DNA of 64,000 nt from Balneolaceae bacterium UBA7797. Lineage in GTDB: Bacteria; Bacteroidota; Rhodothermia; Balneolales; Balneolaceae. The notes under the pieces are model-generated. The model did no database searches and was not told where the DNA came from. It was given only the letters and a program-made list of their open reading frames with translations. The stretch is taken from NCBI GenBank assembly GCA_002480645.1, contig DLCN01000023.1, positions 87,523 to 151,522 on the forward strand, read 5' to 3'. Of this stretch, positions 55,507-64,000 are shown one piece after another. Numbering within the stretch: the first letter of the stretch is position 1; each line of letters starts with the position of its first letter. A program made the position numbers and the translations under genes.

Positions 55507-56061
55507 TTATAATTTTGGGCGGACAGGGTATTTAACTTCCCTTTTTCCCTCTTCGATCTCTTTCAGATCATTTTTATGCATTCTTTTTCGGAACAGGCTG
55601 AGGTAGTCAATAAATAAAATTCCTTCTAAATGATCATACTCATGCTGAATCACTCTCGACACCCAGCCGTCGGCATCAATTTCACGATCTTCAAAGTTCT
55701 GATCCTTAAAAGTCACCTTAACTCCTTCCGGACGAATTACTTTATCGGTAACCTCGGGGATGCTGAGACATCCTTCATCTAAAGGAATTTTTCTACCGGA
55801 TTTTTCCACGATTTCCGGGTTTATAAAAGCGAGCGGTCCCGGTTTTTCGTCTTCTTCCTCTAACATGTTATCTGCATCTATCACAAAGATGCGCAAAGAA
55901 ACACCGATCTGAGGGGCTGCCAGTCCTACCCCATCCGAATTATACATGGTTTCGAACATGTTATCGATCAGTTCTTTGGTCTCTTCGTTGAACTCGGTCA
56001 CGGGCTTTGCTTTTTCCCGTAATACATCATCGTTGTAAGTTACAATAGGTAAAATCGCCAT
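55507..56061 (-). CDS. def: Peptide deformylase
   Basis: Metalloenzyme that removes the formyl group from nascent proteins; 184 residues. The three motifs are GVGLAAPQIG, EGCLSIPEV (Cys ligand) and QHEYDHLEGILFID (two His ligands and catalytic Glu). It lies 2 nt after ruvX and 4 nt before fmt, so an operon is clear. Confidence 0.97.
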   Translation of the reverse strand: MAILPIVTYNDDVLREKAKPVTEFNEETKELIDNMFETMYNSDGVGLAAPQIGVSLRIFVIDADNMLEEEDEKPGPLAFINPEIVEKSGRKIPLDEGCLSIPEVTDKVIRPEGVKVTFKDQNFEDREIDADGWVSRVIQHEYDHLEGILFIDYLSLFRKRMHKNDLKEIEEGKREVKYPVRPKL

Positions 56062-56063
56062 TC

Positions 56064-56489
56064 TTAATACTCGTATTCGTCTAAATAGTGCTGTAAGATA
56101 ACGGCTGCAGCAATTTTATCCACGCGTTGTTTTTCTCTTCTTTTCTTTTTCGGGATCCCGGCTTCGATCATTAGTTGCATCGCTTTAACCGAGGTATGCC
56201 GTTCATCTATCCTGGAGATAGGGACATCCGGAATCACCGCTTCTAATTTCTTAATAAATGCGGCAACCATTGCTGTTGATCTTCCCTCTGTTCCATCCGG
56301 TTCGAGAGGCCAACCGATCACAAATCGTTCAACTTTATTCTGCTGAACAATGGTTTTTAGATGAGAAATTGCTTCCTCGGGATTCCAGGTTCCCACAGGT
56401 GAAGCAATTGTTTTTAACAGATCCGTCTGGGCGATACCAACTCGTTTTTTACCGACATCAATACCAACCAGACGGGAATATTCCTGCAA
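56064..56489 (-). CDS. ruvX: Holliday junction resolvase RuvX/YqgF
   Basis: RNase H-fold nuclease of 141 residues, involved in 16S rRNA maturation and recombination. Asp of GIDVGKKRVGIA, Glu/Asp in ERFVIGWPLEPDGTEG, the SRIDERHTS motif and the late VDKIAAAVILQHYL agree with the family. It lies between the HU/IHF-like gene (12 nt) and def (2 nt). Confidence 0.93.
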   Translation of the reverse strand: MQEYSRLVGIDVGKKRVGIAQTDLLKTIASPVGTWNPEEAISHLKTIVQQNKVERFVIGWPLEPDGTEGRSTAMVAAFIKKLEAVIPDVPISRIDERHTSVKAMQLMIEAGIPKKKRREKQRVDKIAAAVILQHYLDEYEY

Positions 56490-56501
56490 AGCTATAGCTA
56501 A

Positions 56502-56816
56502 TTATTTAACGTCTTCCAGAGGCTGACGTAAGAATTGTTTAAGCAACTTGCTTGGTTTGAAGTGGGTTTTACGGTGCGCAGGCACGTAAATAACTTCGTT
56601 GGTTTTTGGGTTACGGGCCTTAGGCTTCGCTTTGGTTTCCTTAACCTCAAATACACCGAAATCTCTGATTTCAATTCTACATTCAGTATTTGCGGACATC
56701 ATTATCTCGCGAATTGCAACAATAACAGAATCAACCCATGGCTCAACTTTGATCATAGGTTCATTGTTTGCTTCAGCAACACGACGAACGATATCACGTT
56801 TAGTATATGTCATCAT
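56502..56816 (-). CDS. HU/IHF-family DNA-binding protein
   Basis: Nucleoid protein of 104 residues, dimer-forming. The conserved DNA-binding arm reads EIRDFGVFEVKETKAKPKARNPKTNE and the family core ends near VPAHRKTHFKPSKLLK. An N-terminal helix pair (TKRDIVRRVAEANN) precedes it. The first gene of the ruvX-def-fmt group; a Met one codon later (MTYT) is an equal start. Confidence 0.92.
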   Translation of the reverse strand: MMTYTKRDIVRRVAEANNEPMIKVEPWVDSVIVAIREIMMSANTECRIEIRDFGVFEVKETKAKPKARNPKTNEVIYVPAHRKTHFKPSKLLKQFLRQPLEDVK

Positions 56817-56982
56817 AACATCTAGTCTTAAATTAAAGGCAATATTATCATTGCCAGTTATATTTGTCCTTCCGTAATTCGCCTTTATTTACTCCTTAAG
56901 CTATTATTTTGGGATAAAGCGAATAACTACGTTAATTTAAAGATAGTTAATATCAATAACTAGTAAAAAGCTTCTAACTTTT

Positions 56983-59214
56983 TTAATACCTGATGATGCT
57001 TTTAACACCCTGAACTCTTTCCAGTCTTTTTATGATCCGGTTAAGGTGTTTAATACCATCTACATATAAGGTAATGATCCCTTCAAACATGCCTTCATTA
57101 CTTGTTACATTGATACTTTTCATATTGGTAGTCAACGACTTTGAAAGGACATCGGTGATATCATTGATCATTCCCACCCTGTCTTCACCAATCACCCGTA
57201 AAGCACCCAGGAATTTACCATCAATATTCCGGGCCCATTGAACATCTACAATCCGGTCACTTTCGGTTTTAATAAGATGTTGTGCGTTATTACACATAGC
57301 CCGGTGAATTTTGATATCTCCATCCCGGCTTATGAATCCGATCACATTATCGCCCGGAATAGGATTACAACAATTGGCATAAGTATAACGAACATCGGTT
57401 ATCTCGCCATTCAGGATCACCGCCTTTCCATCGCCTACCGATCGAGCAGCATTGATATAATTTTCCTGTATCTCCTCTTCCGATTTTGAAGAGGTCTCGG
57501 TCGAATCATCCTCGATCCGTCCGGTACTTTTAAATTTCTTGGCTTCCCTGAAAATGACATTAGGGTCCAATGAACCTAATCCCACATCATAGAACATACT
57601 CTGTGTGGTCTCGTACTTAAACCTCTTGGCGATCTTTGTTAACTCCTGATCCGTGATCTCAAGTTTTCCGCGTTCTGCTCTTTTCAACCACAGATCGCGC
57701 CCATCATCTGCAACTTTTCGCTGCTTTTGCTTGATAAACTGTCTGATGCGGGATTTTGCCTTATGGGTTACCACATCATCGATCCAGTCAGGATTCAGAT
57801 TGATCTGTTTCCCTGTAATGATCTCGACCTGATCGCCATTTCTAAGTTTCTGGCGTAACGGAGCCATTTTCCCATTTACGTTGGCAGCCATCGCACGTTC
57901 ACCGATCTCACTGTGTATCTCGAAGGCGAAATCGATCGGGGTTGCGTGTTTGGGGAGTGTTTTTAGTTCACCGTTCGGAGTAAAAACATAGATCTCATCC
58001 TGATACAGATTAAGCTGAAAATCCTTTACAAAATCAGTCGTGGAATCCGGCCTTGGATTATCCAATACATCCCGAACCCAATTCACAAACCGGTCGAGAC
58101 TTTCGGATCCTGATTTTTCCCCTTCCTTATACTTCCAGTGTGCAGCCAGTCCTTTTTCTGCAATGTCATCCATTCGCCGGGTGCGAATCTGAATCTCAAC
58201 CTTCTTACCCCGATTGGTAATTACCGTGGTATGCAGCGATTGATAGCCATTGGTCTTTGGAACGGATATAAAATCCCGGAACCGCTCAGGAATCGGAGTA
58301 TACCAGTCGGTGAAGATGGAATATACTCTCCAGCAATCTTCCTTTGTATGAGGTTCTTCAAGTATGATCCGTATGGCAAAGAGATCATAAATTTCTTCGA
58401 ACGGTTTCTGCTGGCGTTGCATCTTCCGGTAAATAGAATAAATATGCTTTGGCCGGCCTTTGATCTCAAAATTAAAGTGCTGCTGACGTAATTGTCTGCC
58501 GACGGGCATCATAAACTCATCAATGAAGGTCTCTCGCGCCTCTTTCTTTTCCCGGAGTTTCCGCGCAATAAATTTGAACGAAGTTGGATCGATCGCTTTA
58601 AAAGAGAGGTCTTCTAATTCATTTTTGATATTGAATAACCCAAAGCGATGGGCCAGCGGTGCGTAGAGCTCCATCGTCTCCGAAGCGATCTGGATCTGTT
58701 TCTCGCGCCGTAAATGCTGAATGGTTCGCATATTGTGCAGACGATCCGCAAATTTGACCAGAATCACACGAATATCTTCTGCCATGTTGAGCAACAGCTT
58801 CATAAAAGCTTCTGCCTGCTTACTGTCTCTGCTCTTAAATACTCCGGCGATCTTGGTTACCCCGTCAATGATCACCTTCACCTCTTTACCGAACCAATAT
58901 TCAATATCTTCCAGTTCTACATCGGTATCTTCAACCGTATCATGCAGAAGGGCTGCGATCACCGACACATCATCAATATTGATCTCCTGTGCCACAATTT
59001 TTGCCACCTCAATCGGGTGGTAATAGTAAGGCTCACCGGATGCTCTTGTAATTCCGAGATGAGATAAATAACAGAGCTTAAAGGCTTTGGTTACTAACTC
59101 TTCATCCAGCTCGTCCATATTCTGCCGGCAAATTTTCAGCAGCTGCTTCAGGTCCTCTGCCTGAGCTTTTTCCAGCTGATAGCCTTCCAGGTCATATTTT
59201 TCGATGGTGGACAT
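56983..59214 (-). CDS. rel: RelA/SpoT-family bifunctional (p)ppGpp synthetase/hydrolase
   Basis: Stringent-response enzyme of 743 residues. Domains in order: HD hydrolase (about 45-200) with HPIEVAKIVAQ and ALLHDTVEDTD intact; synthetase (about 235-350) with YDLFAIRIILE and PKTNGYQSLHTTV; TGS (about 400-465) with DFAFEIHSEIG; zinc-finger/conserved-Cys segment YANCCNPIPGD; and a C-terminal ACT domain. Presence of both HD and synthetase motifs argues for a dual-function Rel. It is transcribed alone, upstream of the HU operon on the same strand with 166 nt between. Confidence 0.96.
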   Translation of the reverse strand: MSTIEKYDLEGYQLEKAQAEDLKQLLKICRQNMDELDEELVTKAFKLCYLSHLGITRASGEPYYYHPIEVAKIVAQEINIDDVSVIAALLHDTVEDTDVELEDIEYWFGKEVKVIIDGVTKIAGVFKSRDSKQAEAFMKLLLNMAEDIRVILVKFADRLHNMRTIQHLRREKQIQIASETMELYAPLAHRFGLFNIKNELEDLSFKAIDPTSFKFIARKLREKKEARETFIDEFMMPVGRQLRQQHFNFEIKGRPKHIYSIYRKMQRQQKPFEEIYDLFAIRIILEEPHTKEDCWRVYSIFTDWYTPIPERFRDFISVPKTNGYQSLHTTVITNRGKKVEIQIRTRRMDDIAEKGLAAHWKYKEGEKSGSESLDRFVNWVRDVLDNPRPDSTTDFVKDFQLNLYQDEIYVFTPNGELKTLPKHATPIDFAFEIHSEIGERAMAANVNGKMAPLRQKLRNGDQVEIITGKQINLNPDWIDDVVTHKAKSRIRQFIKQKQRKVADDGRDLWLKRAERGKLEITDQELTKIAKRFKYETTQSMFYDVGLGSLDPNVIFREAKKFKSTGRIEDDSTETSSKSEEEIQENYINAARSVGDGKAVILNGEITDVRYTYANCCNPIPGDNVIGFISRDGDIKIHRAMCNNAQHLIKTESDRIVDVQWARNIDGKFLGALRVIGEDRVGMINDITDVLSKSLTTNMKSINVTSNEGMFEGIITLYVDGIKHLNRIIKRLERVQGVKSIIRY

Positions 59215-59314
59215 GAATTAATTCCTGATATACAAATATTGCCTTTCCATATAACATACAGGCAGCTGTACACGTGGTAGAGCTGCCCTGATCTAATACT
59301 GTAATGTGTATAAT

Positions 59315-59875
59315 TTAGAAACTTAAAGAAACACCAAAAATTATTCTTCCGGTTTGATCTTTGAACTGATCCATACTGGGTTCACCGATCGATGTATCTG
59401 AATAACGATACTCAATAAATGGTTTAAGAATGGGGATAATAGTTACCTTTGCTCCTATCAATCCATTCCAATAAATGGAAGAATCATTTTCATCTTCAAC
59501 ACTCACACCTTCAAAATCTTTGGGTTGCAGATCAATGGTTTCAGACCCGAGACCGATACCGACATAGGGCTCAACCAGTCCCACATTCAATCCACCGATC
59601 AGGGCAAGACCAAAATCATAATTAGTGATATCGGCTGAATAAGTGATCCCCGATTCGGATACTTTATTTTCATCACTGAAATAACTGAAGTGGGCTCGAA
59701 GGCCAAGATTTACTACCGGAATTTTATCCAGAAATCCTTTCTCTACCCGAACTCCGAATCCACTGTTTGGATCTTCATTTCTCAGTTCGTAGGAGGCTCC
59801 CAATTCCAGTTGAGCAAATGCAGGAATGCTGGTAAGGACAGATAAAACGATGATAAGGGGTAGATGCTTTCTCAT
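59315..59875 (-). CDS. Outer-membrane beta-barrel protein (OmpX/OmpW-like size)
   Basis: A 186-residue exported protein with a signal peptide ending in PAFAQ. The mature part alternates polar and hydrophobic residues in about eight strands (LELGASYEL, FGVRVEKGF, VGLVEPYVGIGLG, FIEYRYSD), ending IIFGVSLSF with a terminal Phe, the outer-membrane barrel signal. No specific family is recognised; it may be a small porin-like or adhesion protein. Confidence 0.78.
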   Translation of the reverse strand: MRKHLPLIIVLSVLTSIPAFAQLELGASYELRNEDPNSGFGVRVEKGFLDKIPVVNLGLRAHFSYFSDENKVSESGITYSADITNYDFGLALIGGLNVGLVEPYVGIGLGSETIDLQPKDFEGVSVEDENDSSIYWNGLIGAKVTIIPILKPFIEYRYSDTSIGEPSMDQFKDQTGRIIFGVSLSF

Positions 59876-59999
59876 AACTCTTGCTACTTTTTAAATGATT
59901 ATTGGGAAAGGTACAAAACGGTAACAGTAAACCAATAACTTTTGTTAAAAATGGATTGAAGTAGTACCGAATTAAATCGTATATTTGACGCCTTTCCAC

Positions 60000-60087
60000 G
60001 CCGCGGTGGTGGAATTGGTAGACACGTTGGACTTAAAATCCAATGGGAATTTAATCTCCCGTGCCGGTTCGAGTCCGGCCCGCGGTA
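60000..60087 (+). tRNA. tRNA-Leu (anticodon TAA)
   Basis: An 88-nt class II tRNA: acceptor GCCGCGG pairs with CCGCGGT (60080-60086, with G-T at the end), D arm with GGAATTGGTAGAC, anticodon stem TTGGA/TCCAA with loop CTTAAAA, a long variable arm (GGGAATTTAATCTCCC) and T arm GCCGGTTCGAGTCCGGC. Discriminator A at 60087; CCA not encoded. Confidence 0.96.
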
Positions 60088-60090
60088 CCG

Positions 60091-60126
60091 AAGCCTGAAT
60101 TCAGTTATGGATTCAGGCTTTTTTTT
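60091..60126 (+). terminator. Rho-independent terminator after tRNA-Leu
   Basis: AAGCCTGAAT (60091-60100) pairs with ATTCAGGCTT (60111-60120) around a 10-nt loop, followed by a run of T. It starts 3 nt after the tRNA. Confidence 0.9.
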
Positions 60127-60435
60127 GACCCATACTCAAATTTACTCCATTTCCGGTCTAAGTTTCCTGAATCCTGACTGAGTACAGATCATAACTTAAA
60201 TTTTTAAGTCACTTAGAGTAATAGTTTTCGTGTGTAAATATCATAAAGTTTTTGGCCATTCTGCCGATAATGATTCTAAAGAGAAAGATTAAATAGTAGT
60301 TCAACACAGATTTGAGTTTGTACTACCTATTCATTCAGGCAATAACAAGAGAAACGATGACTTTAATCATGATCGCTATTACGAGCAAATCAGGTCATCT
60401 ATTTAATGAACTAACCGAGCTATATTCTTCCTATC
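60127..60435. other. Intergenic region with no gene found
   Basis: About 310 nt between the tRNA-Leu terminator and the next gene. No open frame with a plausible start, no tRNA and no convincing hairpin were seen. The part just before 60436 may hold the promoter of the following gene. Confidence 0.5.
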
Positions 60436-60786
60436 ATGCAAAAGGACGACGTTGAGAATTATTTCAGAATTATTGAGGAAATCGGCGAATACGGTTCACA
60501 CATCCCGGACCGGTTAAAATCTTTTTCGACCACCAGTAACCGGGAAGAAGGCACTTTGCCTAAGGAAACTAAGCATCTGATCGCACTGGCTATCGCCATC
60601 AACATTCAAGGTTCAGGCTGTTCTGCTGTTCATGTTAACGATGCGATCAAATCCGGTTGCGACAAACATGCTGTTCTCGAGACTATAGGTGTTGCTGCTC
60701 TAATGGGTGGTTCAAGAACTATCAAAAACAGTAAAGAAGCTGTTGAACAACTTGCCCGGATCACCCGCCATCAACCTGCCTGGTAA
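60436..60786 (+). CDS. Carboxymuconolactone decarboxylase / AhpD-like protein
   Basis: A 116-residue all-helical protein of the CMD/AhpD family. The core reads KHLIALAIAINIQGSGCSAVHVNDAIKSG, split around the expected CxxCxxxH site: the second Cys and the His are present but the first Cys is replaced by Gly. Peroxidase activity by the AhpD mechanism is therefore unlikely. No neighbour suggests a substrate. It stands alone on the plus strand. Confidence 0.8.
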   Translation: MQKDDVENYFRIIEEIGEYGSHIPDRLKSFSTTSNREEGTLPKETKHLIALAIAINIQGSGCSAVHVNDAIKSGCDKHAVLETIGVAALMGGSRTIKNSKEAVEQLARITRHQPAW

Positions 60787-60922
60787 AAATACCACTACCC
60801 TTTATAGACGTTATCTTTTCTTACCTCTTACATTCTACACATCGTAGAGCCGGATCTTACTCTACCTGCAATATACAATCAGAATTAATTATTGAGCTAT
60901 CGTCTGAATGTGATCATAGAAC

Positions 60923-60955
60923 AAAAAAAAGGCGCGAGGGGTAACCACGCGCCTT
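60923..60955 (-). terminator. Rho-independent terminator of the first flagellin gene
   Basis: AAGGCGCG (60929-60936) pairs with CGCGCCTT (60948-60955); on the minus strand the stem runs into eight T (complement of 60923-60930). It lies about 100 nt after the flagellin stop. Confidence 0.85.
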
Positions 60956-61058
60956 CAAATGCAGCCTAACTCAATGAAGTTATGCTTGTTTGTTTTGGAG
61001 TTTCTTACTCCGTCCGGAAGTTCATTTATCGTAGGTACAGATCCGGACTGACATGACG

Positions 61059-62024
61059 TTAACCTAGGAATCCAAGTACAGACTGTGGGCCCATATTAGC
61101 CTGAGCTAATGATGAGGTTGCGGTCTGCTGAAGGATCTGCAGTTTTATGGAATTACTTTGCTCCTTGGCAAAGTCGGTATCCATGATTCTTGATTTTGCA
61201 GATTCGTTCGCACTGATGGATTCAGAAAGTGTTTCTTCACGCACCGTTAATGATGATTGTGTTACGCCAATGTCGCTTACACGATCGCTCATATTATCAA
61301 TGGCTGAATCTACAGCACTGATAAAGGCACGGAAGTCTGCCGCGTTAGGTGTGGAACCGCCTGTGGAGAAGGTAAATGTACCTTGTGATCCAGCAGTTGC
61401 TCCGGTTACTGAAATCGCACCACCACCAGCAGTTGCACCACCGTTTGTACCGGTTGCGCCAAGGTTGGCAGATGCAGTTCCAGATGCGAATAATTCACCA
61501 ACATTCACTGCTTCAATGGTTGTAGAAACAGTATCTGAAGCACGTTCGCCAACCTGGAATGTCAAAGACAGACTTCCTGAATTATCGGTTCCGTTAAGGA
61601 GCTCGTAATCCTGGAATACGGTTTGGTTCGCAACTTCGTTGATGTCGTCGCCTAAGGCTTTGATCTGGTCACCAATGTAACCACGTTCAGTATCGCCTAA
61701 GGTATCGTTAGCGGCCTGAGTTGCCAGGCTCTTCATTTCGACCAAGCTATCCATAATGGTATCGAAGCTTGATTCTGCAATGTCTAGTACTGATTTGGCA
61801 TCACCCACATTAGAGAGGGCTTGCTCCAAACCGGCAGTTCGACTTCTTAGCTTTGTGGCAATAGAGTATCCTGCCGCATCATCTTCTGCCTTATTGATCT
61901 TAAGACCAGTAGACATTCTCATTCTGCTATCGGCTAAATCGCGGTTAACGCGGTTCAATGAAAGCTGAGAATCTAAAGATTGTACGTTGGTATTGACTCT
62001 ATTTAGATCTCCAAAAGCAGCCAT
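61059..62024 (-). CDS. fliC: Flagellin (copy 1)
   Basis: Structural filament protein of 321 residues, exported through the flagellar type III apparatus (no signal peptide). The conserved N-terminal D0/D1 region starts MAAFGDLNRVNTNVQSL and has LSTG-like MSTGLKINKAEDDAAGY; the C-terminal D1/D0 region ends with LQQTATSSLAQANMGPQSVLGF. The middle is short (about residues 165-235) and Gly/Ala/Thr-rich. It is clearly paralogous to the next flagellin. A ribosome-binding site (AAGGTGA) precedes the ATG, and a sigma-28-like promoter lies 57 nt before the start. Confidence 0.97.
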   Translation of the reverse strand: MAAFGDLNRVNTNVQSLDSQLSLNRVNRDLADSRMRMSTGLKINKAEDDAAGYSIATKLRSRTAGLEQALSNVGDAKSVLDIAESSFDTIMDSLVEMKSLATQAANDTLGDTERGYIGDQIKALGDDINEVANQTVFQDYELLNGTDNSGSLSLTFQVGERASDTVSTTIEAVNVGELFASGTASANLGATGTNGGATAGGGAISVTGATAGSQGTFTFSTGGSTPNAADFRAFISAVDSAIDNMSDRVSDIGVTQSSLTVREETLSESISANESAKSRIMDTDFAKEQSNSIKLQILQQTATSSLAQANMGPQSVLGFLG

Positions 62025-62080
62025 ATATATTCACCTTATATTTATTTTAGTATTCTAGCTGTTTTGCTTTGGTACAGCTA

Positions 62081-62106
62081 TTATCGTGGGTGAATGAACC
62101 TTCTTA
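62081..62106 (-). promoter_or_regulatory. Sigma-28-like flagellar promoter of flagellin copy 1
   Basis: On the minus strand TAAG (62106-62103) and CACGATAA (62088-62081) match the flagellar sigma pattern TAAA-N15-GCCGATAA in type and spacing. The same 26-nt layout occurs before the other flagellin. Confidence 0.7.
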
Positions 62107-62336
62107 ACTCAACTTAAGTCGGGGCTAATTTTTTTTGACCTTTAGTACAACTCAGTTTTTAACCAACTGATATTATTTTACTAATCACTTGTTCAAAATT
62201 TCAAAAAACATACTTTTTCCTGCCTTCAGAAAAAAAACTTTTTCGTTCGGCTCATTTTCTGTGCGTGAAACCGGTGTTTGATCAGATATTCTGCTTAACC
62301 GGGGGACTGAACTGTCACACTTTGTTGGTCAGGATA

Positions 62337-62375
62337 CTAAGTACCGTACCACCCCGGAAGGCGGTACGGACTTAG
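62337..62375. promoter_or_regulatory. Long hairpin in the intergenic region downstream of flagellin copy 2
   Basis: CTAAGT-a-CCGTACC-a-CC (62337-62353) pairs with GG-c-GGTACGG-ACTTAG (60 percent GC) at 62360-62375, with single mismatches. It lies 17 nt after the stop of flagellin copy 2. There is no T-tract on either side, so it is probably a 3'-end stabilising or processing structure rather than a terminator. Confidence 0.55.
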
Positions 62376-62392
62376 TTGGGTAACCGTGTGTA

Positions 62393-63355
62393 TTATTGTC
62401 CTAAGAAACCAAGTACTGATTGTGGGCCCATGTTGGCCTGAGACAGTGCTGAAGTAGCTGTTTGTTGCAGGATCTGTAGTTTCACAGATTCACTCTGTTC
62501 TTTTGCGAAGTCGGTATCAAGTATTCGGCTCTTCGCAGAGGAGTTCGCACTGATGGATTCAGATAATGTTTCTTCTCTCACCGTGAGTGATGATTGTGCA
62601 ATACCAATGTTATTTACGTGAGATGACATGGTATCGATCGCGCTGTCGATGTTGTCGATAAATGCGCGGTAATCGGAAGCCGTTGCTGTTGATGAGAAAC
62701 TGAACGCGCCCTGAGTACCAGCAGTTGCACCTGTTACGGTGATTGCGGCTCCGGCTGCGGTTCCACCACCTGCAGTAGAAGTTGCGCCAAGATTTACGGT
62801 TCCTGTTGTGTTACCGGCAAATAATTCGCCAACATTCACTGCACTTACATCTACTGAAATTACATCTTGTGCACGTTCACCAACCTGGAAGGTAAGAGTA
62901 AGACTGCCTGAATTATCTGCTCCGTTCAGCAGTTCGTAATCCATATATACAGTCTGGTTTGCAATCTGATTGATATTATCGCCCATGGATTCGATCTGAG
63001 CAGAAATATATCCTCTTTCTGTATCTCCAAGGGTATCGTTCGCAGCCTGTGTGGCAAGTCCTTTAATTTCGATCAGGCTATCCATGATAGTATCGAAACT
63101 TGATTCAGTAATATCCAAAACTGATTTAGCATCACCCACATTTGAGAGTGCTTGTTCCAGTCCTACAACACGACTGTTTAATTTAGTGGCAATTGAGTAG
63201 CCCGCTGCATTGTCTTCAGCCTTATTAATTTTAAGACCGGTTGACATTCTCATTCTGCTGTCTGCTAAGTCACGGTTTACGCGATTTAATGAAAGCTGTG
63301 CATCCAGCGATTGTACGTTTGTGTTTACTCGGTTTAGATCTCCAAAAGAAGCCAT
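62393..63355 (-). CDS. fliC: Flagellin (copy 2)
   Basis: Filament protein of 320 residues, paralogous to copy 1: the N-terminal 150 and C-terminal 80 residues are nearly the same, starting MASFGDLNRVNTNVQSLDAQ and ending ATSALSQANMGPQSVLGF. The middle section is short and Gly/Thr/Ala-rich and is the main site of difference. Both genes are on the minus strand, 368 nt apart, each with its own sigma-28-like promoter, so they can be expressed separately. AAGGTGA lies just before the start. Confidence 0.97.
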   Translation of the reverse strand: MASFGDLNRVNTNVQSLDAQLSLNRVNRDLADSRMRMSTGLKINKAEDNAAGYSIATKLNSRVVGLEQALSNVGDAKSVLDITESSFDTIMDSLIEIKGLATQAANDTLGDTERGYISAQIESMGDNINQIANQTVYMDYELLNGADNSGSLTLTFQVGERAQDVISVDVSAVNVGELFAGNTTGTVNLGATSTAGGGTAAGAAITVTGATAGTQGAFSFSSTATASDYRAFIDNIDSAIDTMSSHVNNIGIAQSSLTVREETLSESISANSSAKSRILDTDFAKEQSESVKLQILQQTATSALSQANMGPQSVLGFLGQ

Positions 63356-63408
63356 AATGTTTCACCTTTAAGTGTTGTTGTTAGTTGCATTTGTAATGGT
63401 TACAAGAG

Positions 63409-63434
63409 TTATCGCTACCGAATACCGGTTCTTA
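63409..63434 (-). promoter_or_regulatory. Sigma-28-like flagellar promoter of flagellin copy 2
   Basis: On the minus strand TAAG (63434-63431) and AGCGATAA (63416-63409) have the same spacing as the promoter at 62081-62106. The -10-like element is close to GCCGATAA. Confidence 0.7.
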
Positions 63435-64000
63435 AATTTTGACCTTAAATTTTTTTCTAAAATTTTTTTACCGCCCGTTTATTGATGTATACCATTGTTT
63501 TTATTGACTTATTCTTAGCAATTATTTTCACATAAATTTTTCCCCCGAAACTTTTTTTAAGTTTTTTTGGTGATTTCACCCTCTTTCTGTGCGCGTTCTT
63601 AAATTGTATTACGATGAATGACTAAGACGGTCCTACCTATTTTTGACTCCTGGGTACACCACAGTTATTGAAAAGGAAATAGAACTGTTTTCTAAGAATT
63701 AGTTGAGATAACAAAATGAACTATTGAACTATGGCTCTGTACGGGACTAAGCTAGTTTAAGATCTGCAAATGGTCTGGCCGGATTTTACAGGTATACCCT
63801 GATCCGGGGGCAACTTTCACTGATCGGTTTAACATGAACTTCAAATTTGAGTTCTAAGCCACAAAAACCTTATGGTTTATATTAAATAAGGGCCGGAAAA
63901 GCAGTATGTGCTTTTATATGGGGGTATAAAAAGCAAAAAGGACGAGAGGTTTCGCCTCACGCCCTTTTTTAAATGCATGTCTTGTCCTGAAATAGGTTGA
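63435..64000. other. AT-rich gene-free right end with a terminator-like hairpin
   Basis: About 565 nt with no plausible protein gene. T-rich stretches occur near 63450-63570. A hairpin at 63936-63970 (GGACGAGAGG against CCTCACGCCC, two internal mismatches) is flanked by A and T runs and could terminate a transcript from either strand; its build resembles the flagellin terminator at 60923-60955, so a further minus-strand gene beyond the edge is suspected. Confidence 0.5.

Noticed and set aside
1..64000. CRISPR arrays, insertion sequences, rRNA genes, phage structural genes
   Set aside because: No regularly spaced repeats, transposase motifs, rRNA stretches or phage morphogenesis proteins were seen on either strand.

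Overview
The window reads as a chromosome segment from a flagellated, Gram-negative member of the Bacteroidota/Rhodothermota/Balneolota group; a Balneolaceae-like bacterium is my best guess, without a database search. Supporting signs are a propeller-type (Reg_prop/Y_Y_Y) histidine kinase, a PD40-OmpA envelope protein, a CzcA-TolC fusion, a DUF4105/Lnb protein, many lipoproteins, tRNA genes without an encoded CCA, and tandem flagellins, which most Bacteroidota lack.

Positions 1 to about 27830 form a heavy-metal resistance island whose left end lies outside the window. It opens with mercury genes (merTP fragment, merA). A long minus-strand block follows (read right to left): small secreted leader, CzcA-TolC fusion pump, CzcB adaptor, PII-like protein, CDF transporter with a metal-binding-like N-terminus, broken arsenite permease, CDF exporter. 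Next come a Fur regulator, a DUF4105/Lnb protein, a P1B-4-type ATPase, a SpoIIAA-like protein, a rhomboid protease and a methyltransferase. A second minus-strand block (about 17.5-26.3 kb) repeats the logic: secreted leader, TolC, CzcB, CzcA, PII-like protein, AraC regulator with a metal-binding N-terminus, and a free-standing copy of the ATPase N-terminal module. In both blocks a perfect 13-bp inverted repeat lies directly before the PII-like gene. The island ends with a tyrosine recombinase beside the 5' 43 nt of a tRNA(CAU) gene that breaks off in its anticodon stem, which marks the integration junction.

From 28 kb rightward the genes look like chromosomal backbone: a two-component pair; an OmpA/PD40 envelope protein; a short AMP-ligase; hisF, gltB and hisE (histidine and glutamate synthesis); a HAD phosphatase; galM; tRNA-Pro; several small envelope and stress proteins; an M28 peptidase; a GH95 fucosidase; gap; pruA; an operon of HU/IHF-like protein, ruvX, def and fmt with an ankyrin gene downstream; a rel/spoT homologue; and tRNA-Leu. 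The right end holds two tandem flagellin genes, each with a sigma-28-like promoter of identical geometry, and a terminator-like hairpin that may belong to a further gene beyond the edge.

The most notable structure is the doubled 'leader - RND pump - hairpin - PII-like - metal-domain protein' cassette in the mobile island, together with the duplicated non-CxxC metal-domain module. Individual families are known; the repeated layout and the hairpins are what I would pursue.
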